This document shows positions 44,267 to 52,293 of a DNA stretch of 64,000 nt, one piece after another. The DNA comes from Chloroflexi bacterium HGW-Chloroflexi-10 (GTDB taxonomy: Bacteria; Chloroflexota; Anaerolineae; Anaerolineales; Anaerolineaceae). The DNA lies in NCBI GenBank assembly GCA_002840755.1, contig PHBZ01000038.1:1-64000 (forward strand), written 5' to 3'. Every line of letters starts with the position of its first letter. Position 1 is the stretch's first letter. The position numbers and the translations under genes are program-made. The notes below the pieces were generated by a model. It was not told the origin of the DNA, did not search any database, and saw only the letters and a list, made by a program, of their open reading frames with translations.

Positions 44267-45022
44267 TCAAAGATTTTTACGGGCTATGACGGAAAAACGA
44301 TGGCTGGTGGTGATAAAGGCACCTTCAGTTTGTATTTTTTCGTGCAATGCAAGAAGTCTTTCCCGGTATGTTTGTGTATTAAACCCGGGGATCTGCCACT
44401 CGATTACTTTGAGGTAATAGACTATAGCGCCGATATCCAGAAACCGGTAGGTTGGAAAAGATTCCTGCTGCTCCAGCAAGGTGAGTCCGGCAGCTTCTAA
44501 TTGACCTGCCATGCACGCCATATCCCAATCTGCATAGGGGTAGTGAATCTGCGGGGCTAAAAAGTCGTTTAGTTGGAGGTTGTCTTTACCACCAACCTGT
44601 TGGGTAATAAAGATTCCGTCCGGTTGGAGGATGCGGTGTAACTCTGCTGGAACAACTGATTCGTGGCGGTTGATGACCAGCCCGAAACTCTGATTGTCAA
44701 AGGGAAGCTGTTCTTCATTGGACAAAAATTCAACACGCACACCCAGGGGTTCCAGGCGCCGGCGCGCCACCGCCAGATTGGGTTCCCATGCTTCCGTAGC
44801 ACAGGTAATGGCAGGTAATCCGGGTAGGGCTGCCAAAAATTCGCCACCGCCGGTCCCCATATCCAGTAGGGACTGTGCCCCTGGCAGGCGATCCAACACC
44901 ATCTGTCGGTAGTCCCAGGGTGGTTCCTCTTCCACCAGACGATCTTTCAGATATGAAAAATCCCAGCCGGAAAAATGAGCCTGTTCGGCTTCATAAACCA
45001 GGGTTTCAAAGTTTGCTCTCAT
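44267..45022 (-). CDS. Class I SAM-dependent methyltransferase
   Basis: 251 residues from ATG 45022 (frame open to 45064). SAM-binding motif I LLDMGTGGGEFLAAL near residue 50, an acidic residue after the second strand (ATEAWEPNLAVARRRL), LPFDNQSFGLVINRH and ELHRILQPDGIFITQQVGGK as motifs II-III. Similar to small-molecule methyltransferases of the Methyltransf_11 type. Substrate unknown. It follows the secreted cassette genes on the same strand by ten bases. Confidence 0.87.
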   Translation of the reverse strand: MRANFETLVYEAEQAHFSGWDFSYLKDRLVEEEPPWDYRQMVLDRLPGAQSLLDMGTGGGEFLAALPGLPAITCATEAWEPNLAVARRRLEPLGVRVEFLSNEEQLPFDNQSFGLVINRHESVVPAELHRILQPDGIFITQQVGGKDNLQLNDFLAPQIHYPYADWDMACMAGQLEAAGLTLLEQQESFPTYRFLDIGAIVYYLKVIEWQIPGFNTQTYRERLLALHEKIQTEGAFITTSHRFSVIARKNL

Positions 45023-45032
45023 ATTTTTTCTT

Positions 45033-45752
45033 TCATGGGGTATCGAATTGGACGCAGGGATCAAAGACAGGCGTGGGCGCAGGAGGCAGATCGATTGCCG
45101 GTACCTGGGTCTCCGAATCGTTCACAAACTGCTGGGCGGAGATATCGAAGTAGCGGGTGGCGCCATTGGCTGTGGTCAGCTCCAGGCGGGCGTCATTCTC
45201 AGCCGTGATGGTTAAGACGCCGTCCGGGTTGGGATCGGGGATGGTTGTAAAGATTTCCAGGTTTTCCATTGAGAGTACCACGATACCTTGTTCGGGGGTA
45301 TCCAGCATAGCGCCGGCATAAAGCTCGACAGGTTGTTGATTAAAGCTGCCGCGCCACATATTAGCGATGATTAATCTCAGTGGATTAAGAAAATCTTCGC
45401 GTACAGTCAGAATCCCCAGTACCTGATTTGCCTTTTTATCGGGTAATTGCACCCGATTGGAACAAATATCCTGCAAGGATGGTGCGGGCTGAGCCAGAGC
45501 GTCCGCGCGCAGGTCTGCGGCTTGCTGGCGAGAATTTATTTTTTCTTCCAATGCCTGTTGAGCGTGTGGATCCTGCGTGTCTCCAATTGCGGCTTGCAGG
45601 AAAGTGATCTGGTTATTCTCACGCGCATCCGCAGCGGGGTTGTTAGAGCCGCGCTGAGCGGTAACTGCATTGGTTCCAACCAGGATAAAAGTCAGAATAA
45701 GTGCAAATGCAGCAAGTGTTATGGTGATGAGTATAGACTTACGATTAATCAT
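45033..45752 (-). CDS. Secreted protein, B-type cassette paralog 2
   Basis: 239 residues with an N-terminal signal/anchor helix (about 8-30). The middle part is variable. The C-terminal 65 residues (PNPDGVLTITAENDARLELT through the final FDPCVQFDTP) are very similar to the paralog at 47105, with shared RYFDIxAQQFVxD and IDLPPxPTPxFDPCVQ. Two Cys in the mature part. No known family recognised. It forms a pair with the A-type gene nine bases upstream. Confidence 0.78.
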   Translation of the reverse strand: MINRKSILITITLAAFALILTFILVGTNAVTAQRGSNNPAADARENNQITFLQAAIGDTQDPHAQQALEEKINSRQQAADLRADALAQPAPSLQDICSNRVQLPDKKANQVLGILTVREDFLNPLRLIIANMWRGSFNQQPVELYAGAMLDTPEQGIVVLSMENLEIFTTIPDPNPDGVLTITAENDARLELTTANGATRYFDISAQQFVNDSETQVPAIDLPPAPTPVFDPCVQFDTP

Positions 45753-45761
45753 ACTAATTCC

Positions 45762-46922
45762 TTACGGCCAGTCGATATCCGTCATCCAGGGAATGGTATA
45801 TTGGGCAGTTTCCGGCCAATAATTAAGCTCGTCATGAAGTTGGTGCCAGGCCTGGACCGGTGTATTATCCAGATACGAGCAGTGAGGATCGCTATTGCCG
45901 ATACAAGCCTGCATCTGGGTTAATGCGCTGAGAAAATACATGCGCGTATATCCGCGGCTGACGCCCCATTTGCTTAAGTACGCCCACTGCCGGGCCAGTA
46001 TTCCTTCATTATCATAAATTTCAGGAATAGGCCACACAGCGCCGGCGCGCCAGGCAGTATAATGCACATCGGACATGGTCCAATCCCAGACTAAGTCGGG
46101 GTCATCTTTGGGAGCCAGACGGGTAGGACAGCCGTCGCAGGTGCCGTAATTATAAAAAATAACGGTATCGTTGTCGAAATCATCAAATCCATCTACCCAG
46201 GCTCTGGAGACGGTAGCGTAGTTCCAGCTTAGTTCAATATCAGTAGCACCGGATACGGTAACCTGCGCGGCATAGCCTTGCTGGGCTACCCAGTTGTGCA
46301 TGCTGAGTACCATCTGTGCCCAGGCTTTGCCATGATTATAGGCGCGCCCGGTAGTACAAAACCAATTCTGACCATAACAATTTTCTTCACCTATGTAATA
46401 CACATAATTGGTTGTGCCAATGCCAATATCAATGGTGGAAATGCCATCACTGCAGGCCATATAGCCATTAATAAAGTTTCTGGTGTACACCATGATGTCA
46501 TTGGTACTGTTCAAGTTATAGGTAGGCTCAGTTAATAATAGGGTTCCATATTGAATGCCGTCACTCCATGGTTGACCATAATCCAAAATAATTAAGCCAT
46601 CCTGTGCACCGGCAACGGTTTTGGTCTGATTTCCAGCGGCGCAACCTTTGGCATAGGTGGTGGTGACGCTAAGCGGCGTCATGTACCATGAGGTTGTATA
46701 ATAGGCTGGCGGGACGGCTGGCGGTTGGGTTGGTGTAGGTTCAGCCTGGGCGATAATCGGAAAGTAAGAAATATAAGGCGGCTCTGCCTGAGTGATAACC
46801 GGAAAGTAGGAAAAATAAGGCGACTCCAATTGGTTTGCCGGGGCAGCCAATACCGAATTCCACAGGAATGCAGCCAAACCTATAATTATGAATACGGTGA
46901 AGATTTGATTCTTTTTCTGCAT
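45762..46922 (-). CDS. Secreted protein, A-type cassette paralog 2
   Basis: 386 residues. Signal peptide ends near LAAPA (about 26). It is followed by two tandem copies of a Tyr-rich motif, YFSYFPVITQAEP and YISYFPIIAQAEP, then a short Pro/Thr linker. The mature domain of about 310 residues is rich in Trp, Tyr and Cys and contains DGLIILDYGQPW, IDIGIGTTNYVYYIG, FCTTGRAYNHGKAWAQMV, GATDIELSWN, WVDGFDDFD and NYGTCDGCP. Asp/Glu in GATDIELSW and WVDGFDD could be catalytic if this is a TIM-barrel hydrolase, but I do not recognise the family. Paralog of 47806-48930. Confidence 0.8.
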   Translation of the reverse strand: MQKKNQIFTVFIIIGLAAFLWNSVLAAPANQLESPYFSYFPVITQAEPPYISYFPIIAQAEPTPTQPPAVPPAYYTTSWYMTPLSVTTTYAKGCAAGNQTKTVAGAQDGLIILDYGQPWSDGIQYGTLLLTEPTYNLNSTNDIMVYTRNFINGYMACSDGISTIDIGIGTTNYVYYIGEENCYGQNWFCTTGRAYNHGKAWAQMVLSMHNWVAQQGYAAQVTVSGATDIELSWNYATVSRAWVDGFDDFDNDTVIFYNYGTCDGCPTRLAPKDDPDLVWDWTMSDVHYTAWRAGAVWPIPEIYDNEGILARQWAYLSKWGVSRGYTRMYFLSALTQMQACIGNSDPHCSYLDNTPVQAWHQLHDELNYWPETAQYTIPWMTDIDWP

Positions 46923-47104
46923 AGTTTTGTATCAGGAGTGAGTATAGCAAAATTCTTGCCAACCGGAAAGCGCAGGTTTTGACTTATCCTTGAATTTAGT
47001 GCGTAGGATGGTTAATGTTTTGACTGGGATATATGCCGAAATGGGATCCCTTATCCGTTTCTATCCAACGGCACTACATAATACACCACACCATTTGCTA
47101 AGTT

Positions 47105-47809
47105 TTACTGAACGCAGGGATCAAACAATGGAGTAGGTATTGGCGGCAGATCGATTGCTTGCAATTGGGTCGCTATATCGCTCACAAACTGTTGCGCGGG
47201 GATATCGAAGTAACGGGTGTAGCCGTTGGCAGTGGTCAGTTCCAGGCGGGTGCCGTGCTCCGCGGTGATGGTTAAGGCACCATCCGGGTTGGGATCCGGG
47301 ATAAATTGAAGTTGATTCAAGTCCTCAATCCAGATAATAACAGCGCCATTATTGGTTTCCTCTCCGGAGCTACCGGCATATACATGGAACCAGTAAGCGT
47401 TGAATATTCCCTGCCATTGATTGCTGGCTCTTAACATCTGGCTTGAGAATGGTCCCTGGCTGGCATCCAAAATACCCTGAATTCGTGTATTTTCTAACAA
47501 ATCGGATTCTTTAGCCTGAGGGGCGCCTTCACAGTAACTTTTTGCTTTGGGAGCGGGGTTGGCGATACCAGAAGCGCGTACTGCTTCCTGATATTCCAGA
47601 CCATTAATTTTCTCTTGCAAGCTTTTTTGCATATCCGGGCTGGAAACCTGCGATAATGCAGCGCTCAACGCATTCATCTGATCCGAGGTGCTGCCACCGG
47701 GAGTAGGAACAACCGGACGCCCAGCATCCACCGAATTGGGATTGCCCATTACAACCATTACCAGGAATATAACTAAAAATACAACTAACACTACTATTTT
47801 TTTCATCAT
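47105..47809 (-). CDS. Secreted protein, B-type cassette paralog 1
   Basis: 234 residues from ATG 47809, which overlaps the A1 stop (ATGATGA), so the two are translationally coupled. Signal/anchor helix at about 3-22, a Pro/Gly stretch, then a helical region and a beta-rich C-terminal domain with NGAVIIWIEDLNQLQFIPD, LTITAEHGTRLELTTANGY and RYFDIPAQQFVSDI. It ends IPTPLFDPCVQ. The C-terminal domain is shared with the gene at 45033; the N-terminal half is poorly conserved. Function unknown, predicted extracellular. Confidence 0.78.
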   Translation of the reverse strand: MMKKIVVLVVFLVIFLVMVVMGNPNSVDAGRPVVPTPGGSTSDQMNALSAALSQVSSPDMQKSLQEKINGLEYQEAVRASGIANPAPKAKSYCEGAPQAKESDLLENTRIQGILDASQGPFSSQMLRASNQWQGIFNAYWFHVYAGSSGEETNNGAVIIWIEDLNQLQFIPDPNPDGALTITAEHGTRLELTTANGYTRYFDIPAQQFVSDIATQLQAIDLPPIPTPLFDPCVQ

Positions 47810-48930
47810 GGCGGCGCAGGTACTCCATAATTTGACCAAAGAATATCGGTCATCCAACGTATGTTTTGTTGGGCAGTTTGAGGCCAGCGGTTGATTTCAG
47901 TAAATAACTGCTGCCATCCTGTTAATGGCTTGTTATCAGAGCCAGTACATCCTCCAACCTGTTGGCAGGCCTGCCATTGTGTCAGGGTTGCCGGAAATTG
48001 AATAGCCACACGGTTATTCTGTGTGCCCCAATAGCTGAGATAGGCCCATTCTTTAGCATTTTTTCCGGTAATTGAATAAATTTCAGGAACGGGATGCACT
48101 GGAGCAGCACCCCAGGCAACATAATAAGCATCTTCCATACTCCAGTTATTGGCCGGTGGGTGCCAGGTGGAGCCTACGTACGGACATGCGTCACAACTGC
48201 CAAAATTGTAGAATTTATAAACGCCCTGATCATAGTCATCAAAGCCTTCTACCCAGGACTTAGTAATGTTGGCTTTATTCCATAAGAATTCAATATCATT
48301 GCCACCGGCAACGCTTATCTGGCTGGCGTATCCCTGGCTGATTACCCAGTTATAAACATCTTTAACCATCAGAGCCCATTCTTTACCGTGATTATAGGCG
48401 CGATCAGTGGTGCAAAACCAACTGCCGGATGTGCAAACCCCATTGTAATAACTGGCATAATTACTGGTGCCGATGGCAATTTCAACAGTAGATGTATTGT
48501 CGTTTCCACTGCAATCCCAATAACCTTTGGCATATTGTTTGGCGGAATTCCCAATCTGGGTGGTGTTTGCAAAGGTGCCGCGGTAATACCAGACACCATA
48601 TTCTCCGTTTTGACCCCAGGGCTGGCCGTAAGCCAGGATGATCAGGGAATCTTGTTTGCCTGGTAAAGCTAAATCTCTTTGACCTGCCAGACAACCAAAA
48701 TTGTAACTATCTACATTTGTGATACTAGTCATGTAACGGGTTGTAGAAAAGACGGTCGGTGGTGCTGGTGGAATGGGTGTCGGAGTCGGTTCAGGTTTCG
48801 AGACGATCGGCAAATAAGAAAAATACGGCGGCCCTGCCTGGAATGCCGGGGCTGCCAATACCGAACTCCAGAGGAATGCAGCCAACCCCGTGATTGCAAA
48901 TATGGTGAGAATTAGATTTTTTTTCTTCAT
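47806..48930 (-). CDS. Secreted protein, A-type cassette paralog 1
   Basis: 374 residues. The signal peptide (KKKNLILTIFAITGLAAFLW, cleaved near LAAPA) is nearly the same as in the paralog at 45762. One copy of the Tyr-rich motif follows (YFSYLPIVSKPEP), then a Pro/Thr linker and the large mature domain with DSLIILAYGQPWG, VEIAIGTSNYASYYNG, FCTTDRAYNHGKEWALMV, VAGGNDIEFLWN, WVEGFDDYD and NFGSCDACPY. The conserved Cys pattern suggests disulfides outside the cell. No family recognised; a carbohydrate-active or wall-associated role is speculation. Confidence 0.8.
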   Translation of the reverse strand: MKKKNLILTIFAITGLAAFLWSSVLAAPAFQAGPPYFSYLPIVSKPEPTPTPIPPAPPTVFSTTRYMTSITNVDSYNFGCLAGQRDLALPGKQDSLIILAYGQPWGQNGEYGVWYYRGTFANTTQIGNSAKQYAKGYWDCSGNDNTSTVEIAIGTSNYASYYNGVCTSGSWFCTTDRAYNHGKEWALMVKDVYNWVISQGYASQISVAGGNDIEFLWNKANITKSWVEGFDDYDQGVYKFYNFGSCDACPYVGSTWHPPANNWSMEDAYYVAWGAAPVHPVPEIYSITGKNAKEWAYLSYWGTQNNRVAIQFPATLTQWQACQQVGGCTGSDNKPLTGWQQLFTEINRWPQTAQQNIRWMTDILWSNYGVPAPP

Positions 48931-49133
48931 AGTTTGTTTTGCAATCGAAGTATAGCAAGATTCTTGCCAGCCGAGAAGTGTATATCCAAGCTGTAATGGG
49001 GTTGTAAAGCAGCTGTATATATATCGTCACAAATAAGTGGTTGTGGGTCGTTTGTCGTACTATAATAGAAATAAGCACAGAATGTATCTGGTTAACTACC
49101 CCGATTGGAAAAGAAAAATTAACGCGCAGGTTA

Positions 49134-49162
49134 TTGACAATTACCTTGTATTAGATTATTAT
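49134..49162 (+). promoter_or_regulatory. Consensus sigma70 promoter of the arsR-family/MFS operon
   Basis: TTGACA (49134-49139) and TATTAT (49157-49162) with 17-bp spacing; transcription would begin near 49169. The -10 lies inside the first palindromic operator. The region from 48931 to 49133 has no gene and no other clear signal. Confidence 0.85.
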
Positions 49163-49166
49163 CTAA
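49151..49166. promoter_or_regulatory. Operator 1, palindrome TTAGAT-N4-ATCTAA
   Basis: Perfect 6+6 inverted repeat with a 4-bp spacer, covering the -10 box. The dyad form and size fit sites of ArsR/SmtB-type winged-helix repressors, and the adjacent gene encodes such a protein. Confidence 0.8.
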
Positions 49167-49169
49167 CTA

Positions 49170-49185
49170 TTAGATGAATATCTAA
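49170..49185. promoter_or_regulatory. Operator 2, palindrome TTAGAT-N4-ATCTAA
   Basis: Same arms and spacer length as operator 1, centres 19 bp apart, covering the predicted transcription start. The pair would place two repressor dimers on nearly the same DNA face. Confidence 0.8.
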
Positions 49186-49194
49186 TTTGTAGTA

Positions 49195-49328
49195 ACGGTC
49201 ATACTGCCACACCCAATCAGGGTGGTTGAGCGGAGCGAAGCGAACAAATAAACCATCCACGCAGGTAAAACTGCAACTGTGTCGTCTCTCCTTGCCCTTT
49301 TTCGCTCCGCTCAACCCGGTATGACCGT
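49195..49328. repeat. 134-bp inverted-repeat element in the 5' untranslated region
   Basis: Outer arms ACGGTCATAC (49195-49204) and its complement at 49319-49328 are perfect. An inner 16-bp perfect arm (GGTTGAGCGGAGCGAA, 49224-49239) matches 49301-49316. A small hairpin GCAG/CTGC is in the apical part. T residues follow the right arm. It could be a mobile miniature element or an RNA structure acting on the downstream gene. Confidence 0.75.
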
Positions 49329-49348
49329 TTTTGATTGCGAGGTGCAGA

Positions 49349-50437
49349 ATGGCTCAACTCAACTGGGATTCGGGTACAGCGTATGATCTTTTCATTAGTC
49401 TGTTTGTATTACATCGACCGGACCGGTTTGGGCTGCGACCTCAATGGGCGGCAGGGGTGCGTTCGCGTTTGCCCCAACCCCAGCGTGAATTTTTGGAAGA
49501 AGCAATGGAATTTCTTCCGGTTCCGTTGAGTTGGGTAAGTAGTTTGCCCACAGAACAAAAAACGGCAATGGGCGTCATTGCGCAGTTAGAGGCCATACCT
49601 GCTGAGCTGCGTTTAAAGGCGCTTATACAACGCGCGGAGTTAAATGAGGCGGTGCTCTCAACGATTGAGCGGATTCAATCACGGGGAATAGCAAGCACTG
49701 AGGATTTGGATATATTAAAAACGCTTTTTCAGCAGCGGTTGGTGCCGGTTAAGCTCAAGGCGCTGCAAAGTTTAAGTGAAGCTATTATTAATGCGCCGCA
49801 GTTTGGTGAAAATATATTAAGTGCTTTACAGAGTTACCACCAGGTGTTTTTTGCCGAAGAGGAAGAACGCATTAAACCGTTTATTGTGGATGGATTGGCT
49901 CAGGCACAGGCATTGGCAAAAGAATTGCCTCTGGTGGAACTGATTGAAGAACTATCGCATGGTATAAAATACGAATTGGCGAATATTCAGCAGCGAGTAT
50001 GGCTGGCGCCTTCTTATTGGAGTACACCACTGGTGTTTATTAACCAGCCCCGGCAGAAGGAAACCCTGATGGTTTTTGGCTGCCGCCCGGATGAGCAGAA
50101 CCTGGTGCCGGGCGAATATGTTCCCGATGCACTGGTTGGCACCTTAAAAGCAATGTCAGATGCCACCCGTTTGCGGATTTTGCATTATTTAAAAGTAGCG
50201 CCCGCTACACCCAGCAGCCTGGCGCGCCTTTTGCGTTTGCGTGCACCTACGGTGGTGCACCATCTGAGTATTTTGCGCCTGGCGGGCCTGGTGCATATTC
50301 TGATCTCTGAAGAAGGAGAACGCCGCTATGCATTGCGTAAAGAATCTTTGCAGGCAGCGATGCAGCAATTAATGGTATTTTTAGAATCGTCTGAAGCAGA
50401 AACGATAGCGATGGATGGTAATTTCTCAGACGAATAA
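49349..50437 (+). CDS. ArsR-family winged-helix transcriptional regulator with long N-terminal domain
   Basis: 362 residues from ATG 49349 (GAGGT eight bases upstream; a TTG at 49331 is less likely). Residues 1-255 form an all-helical domain of unknown fold, much longer than a plain ArsR protein (about 100 residues). Residues about 260-345 are the winged helix: LVGTLKAMSDATRLRILHYL, PATPSSLARLLRLRAPTVVH, HLSILRLAGLVHILISEEGE, RYALR. DUF5937-type ArsR regulators have a similar layout. The classical CxC metal site is absent, so the signal is probably not metal binding in helix 3. Likely represses its own promoter and the MFS gene 12 bp downstream. Confidence 0.87.
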   Translation: MAQLNWDSGTAYDLFISLFVLHRPDRFGLRPQWAAGVRSRLPQPQREFLEEAMEFLPVPLSWVSSLPTEQKTAMGVIAQLEAIPAELRLKALIQRAELNEAVLSTIERIQSRGIASTEDLDILKTLFQQRLVPVKLKALQSLSEAIINAPQFGENILSALQSYHQVFFAEEEERIKPFIVDGLAQAQALAKELPLVELIEELSHGIKYELANIQQRVWLAPSYWSTPLVFINQPRQKETLMVFGCRPDEQNLVPGEYVPDALVGTLKAMSDATRLRILHYLKVAPATPSSLARLLRLRAPTVVHHLSILRLAGLVHILISEEGERRYALRKESLQAAMQQLMVFLESSEAETIAMDGNFSDE

Positions 50438-50449
50438 GGAGTGAGTGGT

Positions 50450-51733
50450 TTGGAACAATTCAAATGGCGTTGGCGGTCCCTGGTGGGAACGTATGCTGAC
50501 AGGCTGCATGCATTTCATAAAAATGCGCGGCTTTATTTGTTGTACACCATTATTTTTGGGGCAGCCATGGGCGTGCGCCGGTTGATTTTTAATTTTTATG
50601 TACTCAGTCTTGGCTATGATGAAACGCTGCTGGGGACGTTAATCACCGCGCATAATATGACCGCCCTGGTAGCGGCATTCCCATTGGGATATCTGGCAGA
50701 CCGCATTGGACGTAAATTCTCGATGATTTCCAGTGCGTTACTCATTGCTCTCTCCGGCGTGATTATGGTGCTCTACCCAACGGCCTGGGTGTTTGTAATA
50801 ACCAATATTGTTTTTGGCCTGGGGATGAGCATTGCTTCGGTAACAATGGGACCATTCCTGATGGAAAACAGCGGCGAGAAGGAACGTACTTATTTGTTCA
50901 GTTTCAGTTCCGGTTTACAAATGGCAGCTACTTTTGTGGGTAACTGGCTGGGGGGATATTTACCCGGTTGGCTGGGTGTTCCGTTGCGGGTAGATGCTGT
51001 CAGTTCCCAGGCATATGCGGCAGCTTTAATGGCTACAGCGGTGATGTTTGCACTGGGTGTGCTGCCACTGGCTTTTTTGGGAAAACCACAAACCAGTGCT
51101 GCAGAACGTTCTTCGCTGGCTTCTATGGGTTATATTAAAGCTCATTTCGGGCAATTAGCACGCTTAACCCTGCCAATGCTGATAATTTCGATTGGCGCAG
51201 GCTTGATTATGCCGTTTATTAATGTGTTTTATCGTGATGTTTACCACCAGCCAGATCCGGCGATTGGTACTGTGTTTGCCTGGGGTTCACTGGCAATGGG
51301 TATTGGTCTGGTGATTGCCCCAGCGCTGGCGGACCGCATGGGTAAAATTCAGCTGGTGGTGATCACACAGGGACTTTCGATCCCTTTCCTTTTTCTGTTG
51401 GGGTTTTCTCCCTGGTTTGGTCTGAGTGCGGCTGCCTATTTTGTACGTCTGGCTTTGATGAATATGAGCGGACCGGTTTACCAGACCTTTGTTATGGAAG
51501 AAGTGGAACCTTCGGCACGGGCCACGGTTGCCAGCCTGGTGAGTATGGCCAATAGTTTTGGTTGGGCATTCAGCCCGTTGATCAGTGGCTGGATTCAGGT
51601 ACACTATGGGTTTGGCCCCGCATTTATTGGCACAATGATTTTATATGCTGTTTCGGTGTATTTATACTGGCTCTTTTTCCTGAAAGGGCATTCCGTTTTA
51701 TTGCCTTTTCGCAAGGTGCGGAGCACTCTGTAG
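50450..51733 (+). CDS. Major facilitator superfamily transporter
   Basis: 427 residues from TTG 50450, seven bases after AAGGAGTG (GTG 50441 sits on top of that site). Twelve membrane helices. The cytoplasmic loop 2-3 motif is GYLADRIGRKFSMI, with ADRMGKIQLVV as the equivalent in the second half. Probably a drug/metabolite exporter controlled by the upstream repressor; the regulator-transporter pairing is typical of inducible efflux. Substrate unknown. Confidence 0.9.
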   Translation: MEQFKWRWRSLVGTYADRLHAFHKNARLYLLYTIIFGAAMGVRRLIFNFYVLSLGYDETLLGTLITAHNMTALVAAFPLGYLADRIGRKFSMISSALLIALSGVIMVLYPTAWVFVITNIVFGLGMSIASVTMGPFLMENSGEKERTYLFSFSSGLQMAATFVGNWLGGYLPGWLGVPLRVDAVSSQAYAAALMATAVMFALGVLPLAFLGKPQTSAAERSSLASMGYIKAHFGQLARLTLPMLIISIGAGLIMPFINVFYRDVYHQPDPAIGTVFAWGSLAMGIGLVIAPALADRMGKIQLVVITQGLSIPFLFLLGFSPWFGLSAAAYFVRLALMNMSGPVYQTFVMEEVEPSARATVASLVSMANSFGWAFSPLISGWIQVHYGFGPAFIGTMILYAVSVYLYWLFFLKGHSVLLPFRKVRSTL

Positions 51734-51832
51734 GTTGAGAAAAACAAGTTGGACGCACTCTTGATGTAACTTTTGAGTACCTTACGCATCCAATAGTAGT
51801 AAGCAATCAACATTTTTAGGAGAGTATATGTT

Positions 51833-52234
51833 ATGGAAATGATCGTGGACTTCCCCGGTGGCGCTCGAGTTGATGCGCATTTTGGATCTTATACCGTCAG
51901 TACGGACCAACCCCCAGCGGGTGGCGGAGAAGGATCAGCGCCAACACCATTTGCTACTTTTTTGGCTTCGTTAGGGACTTGTGCCGGTATTTATGTATTG
52001 GGTTTTTGCCGCCAACGTGGTTTGGATACAACGGGTATTAAACTGGTGCAGCGTATAAAATCCAATCCGTTCAGCGGTATGCTTTCGGATGTGGAAATTG
52101 AAATTCAAGTACCGGCAGATTTTCCCGAAAAATATTACAGCGCCCTGGTGCGTTCGGCGGAACAATGTGCTGTTAAAAAACATATGGAAAATCCGCCGCA
52201 ATTTAATGTGCATACCGCGCTTGTTAATGGGTAG
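51833..52234 (+). CDS. OsmC/Ohr-family protein
   Basis: 133 residues; thiol peroxidase fold detoxifying organic hydroperoxides in characterised relatives. The two reactive cysteines are Cys50 (SLGTCAGIYVLGF) and Cys112 (SAEQCAVKKHME). GGGEGSAPTPFATFLASLGT is the conserved helix start. AGGAGAG lies eight bases before ATG 51833. The protein is more like the YhfA/OsmC branch than Ohr. It follows the MFS gene by 99 bp and could be in the same transcript. Confidence 0.9.
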   Translation: MEMIVDFPGGARVDAHFGSYTVSTDQPPAGGGEGSAPTPFATFLASLGTCAGIYVLGFCRQRGLDTTGIKLVQRIKSNPFSGMLSDVEIEIQVPADFPEKYYSALVRSAEQCAVKKHMENPPQFNVHTALVNG

Positions 52235-52256
52235 TATCGTTTCGGTGAATAATTAA

Positions 52257-52293
52257 ATAACAAAACGACCGCCTGCTGCGGTCGTTTTGTTAT
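52257..52293. terminator. Bidirectional intrinsic terminator
   Basis: ATAACAAAACGACCGC (52257-52272) pairs perfectly with 52278-52293 around a five-base loop. It serves the OsmC gene (plus) and the hydrolase gene (minus), whose stop lies inside it. Confidence 0.92.

Larger units (their letters stand above)
45033..48930 (-). repeat. Tandem duplication of a two-gene secreted-protein cassette
   Basis: Gene order along the minus strand is A1 (48930-47806), B1 (47809-47105), A2 (46922-45762), B2 (45752-45033). A1/A2 are paralogs along their whole length and B1/B2 mainly at their C-termini, so an A-B unit was duplicated and has since diverged. Confidence 0.85.
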
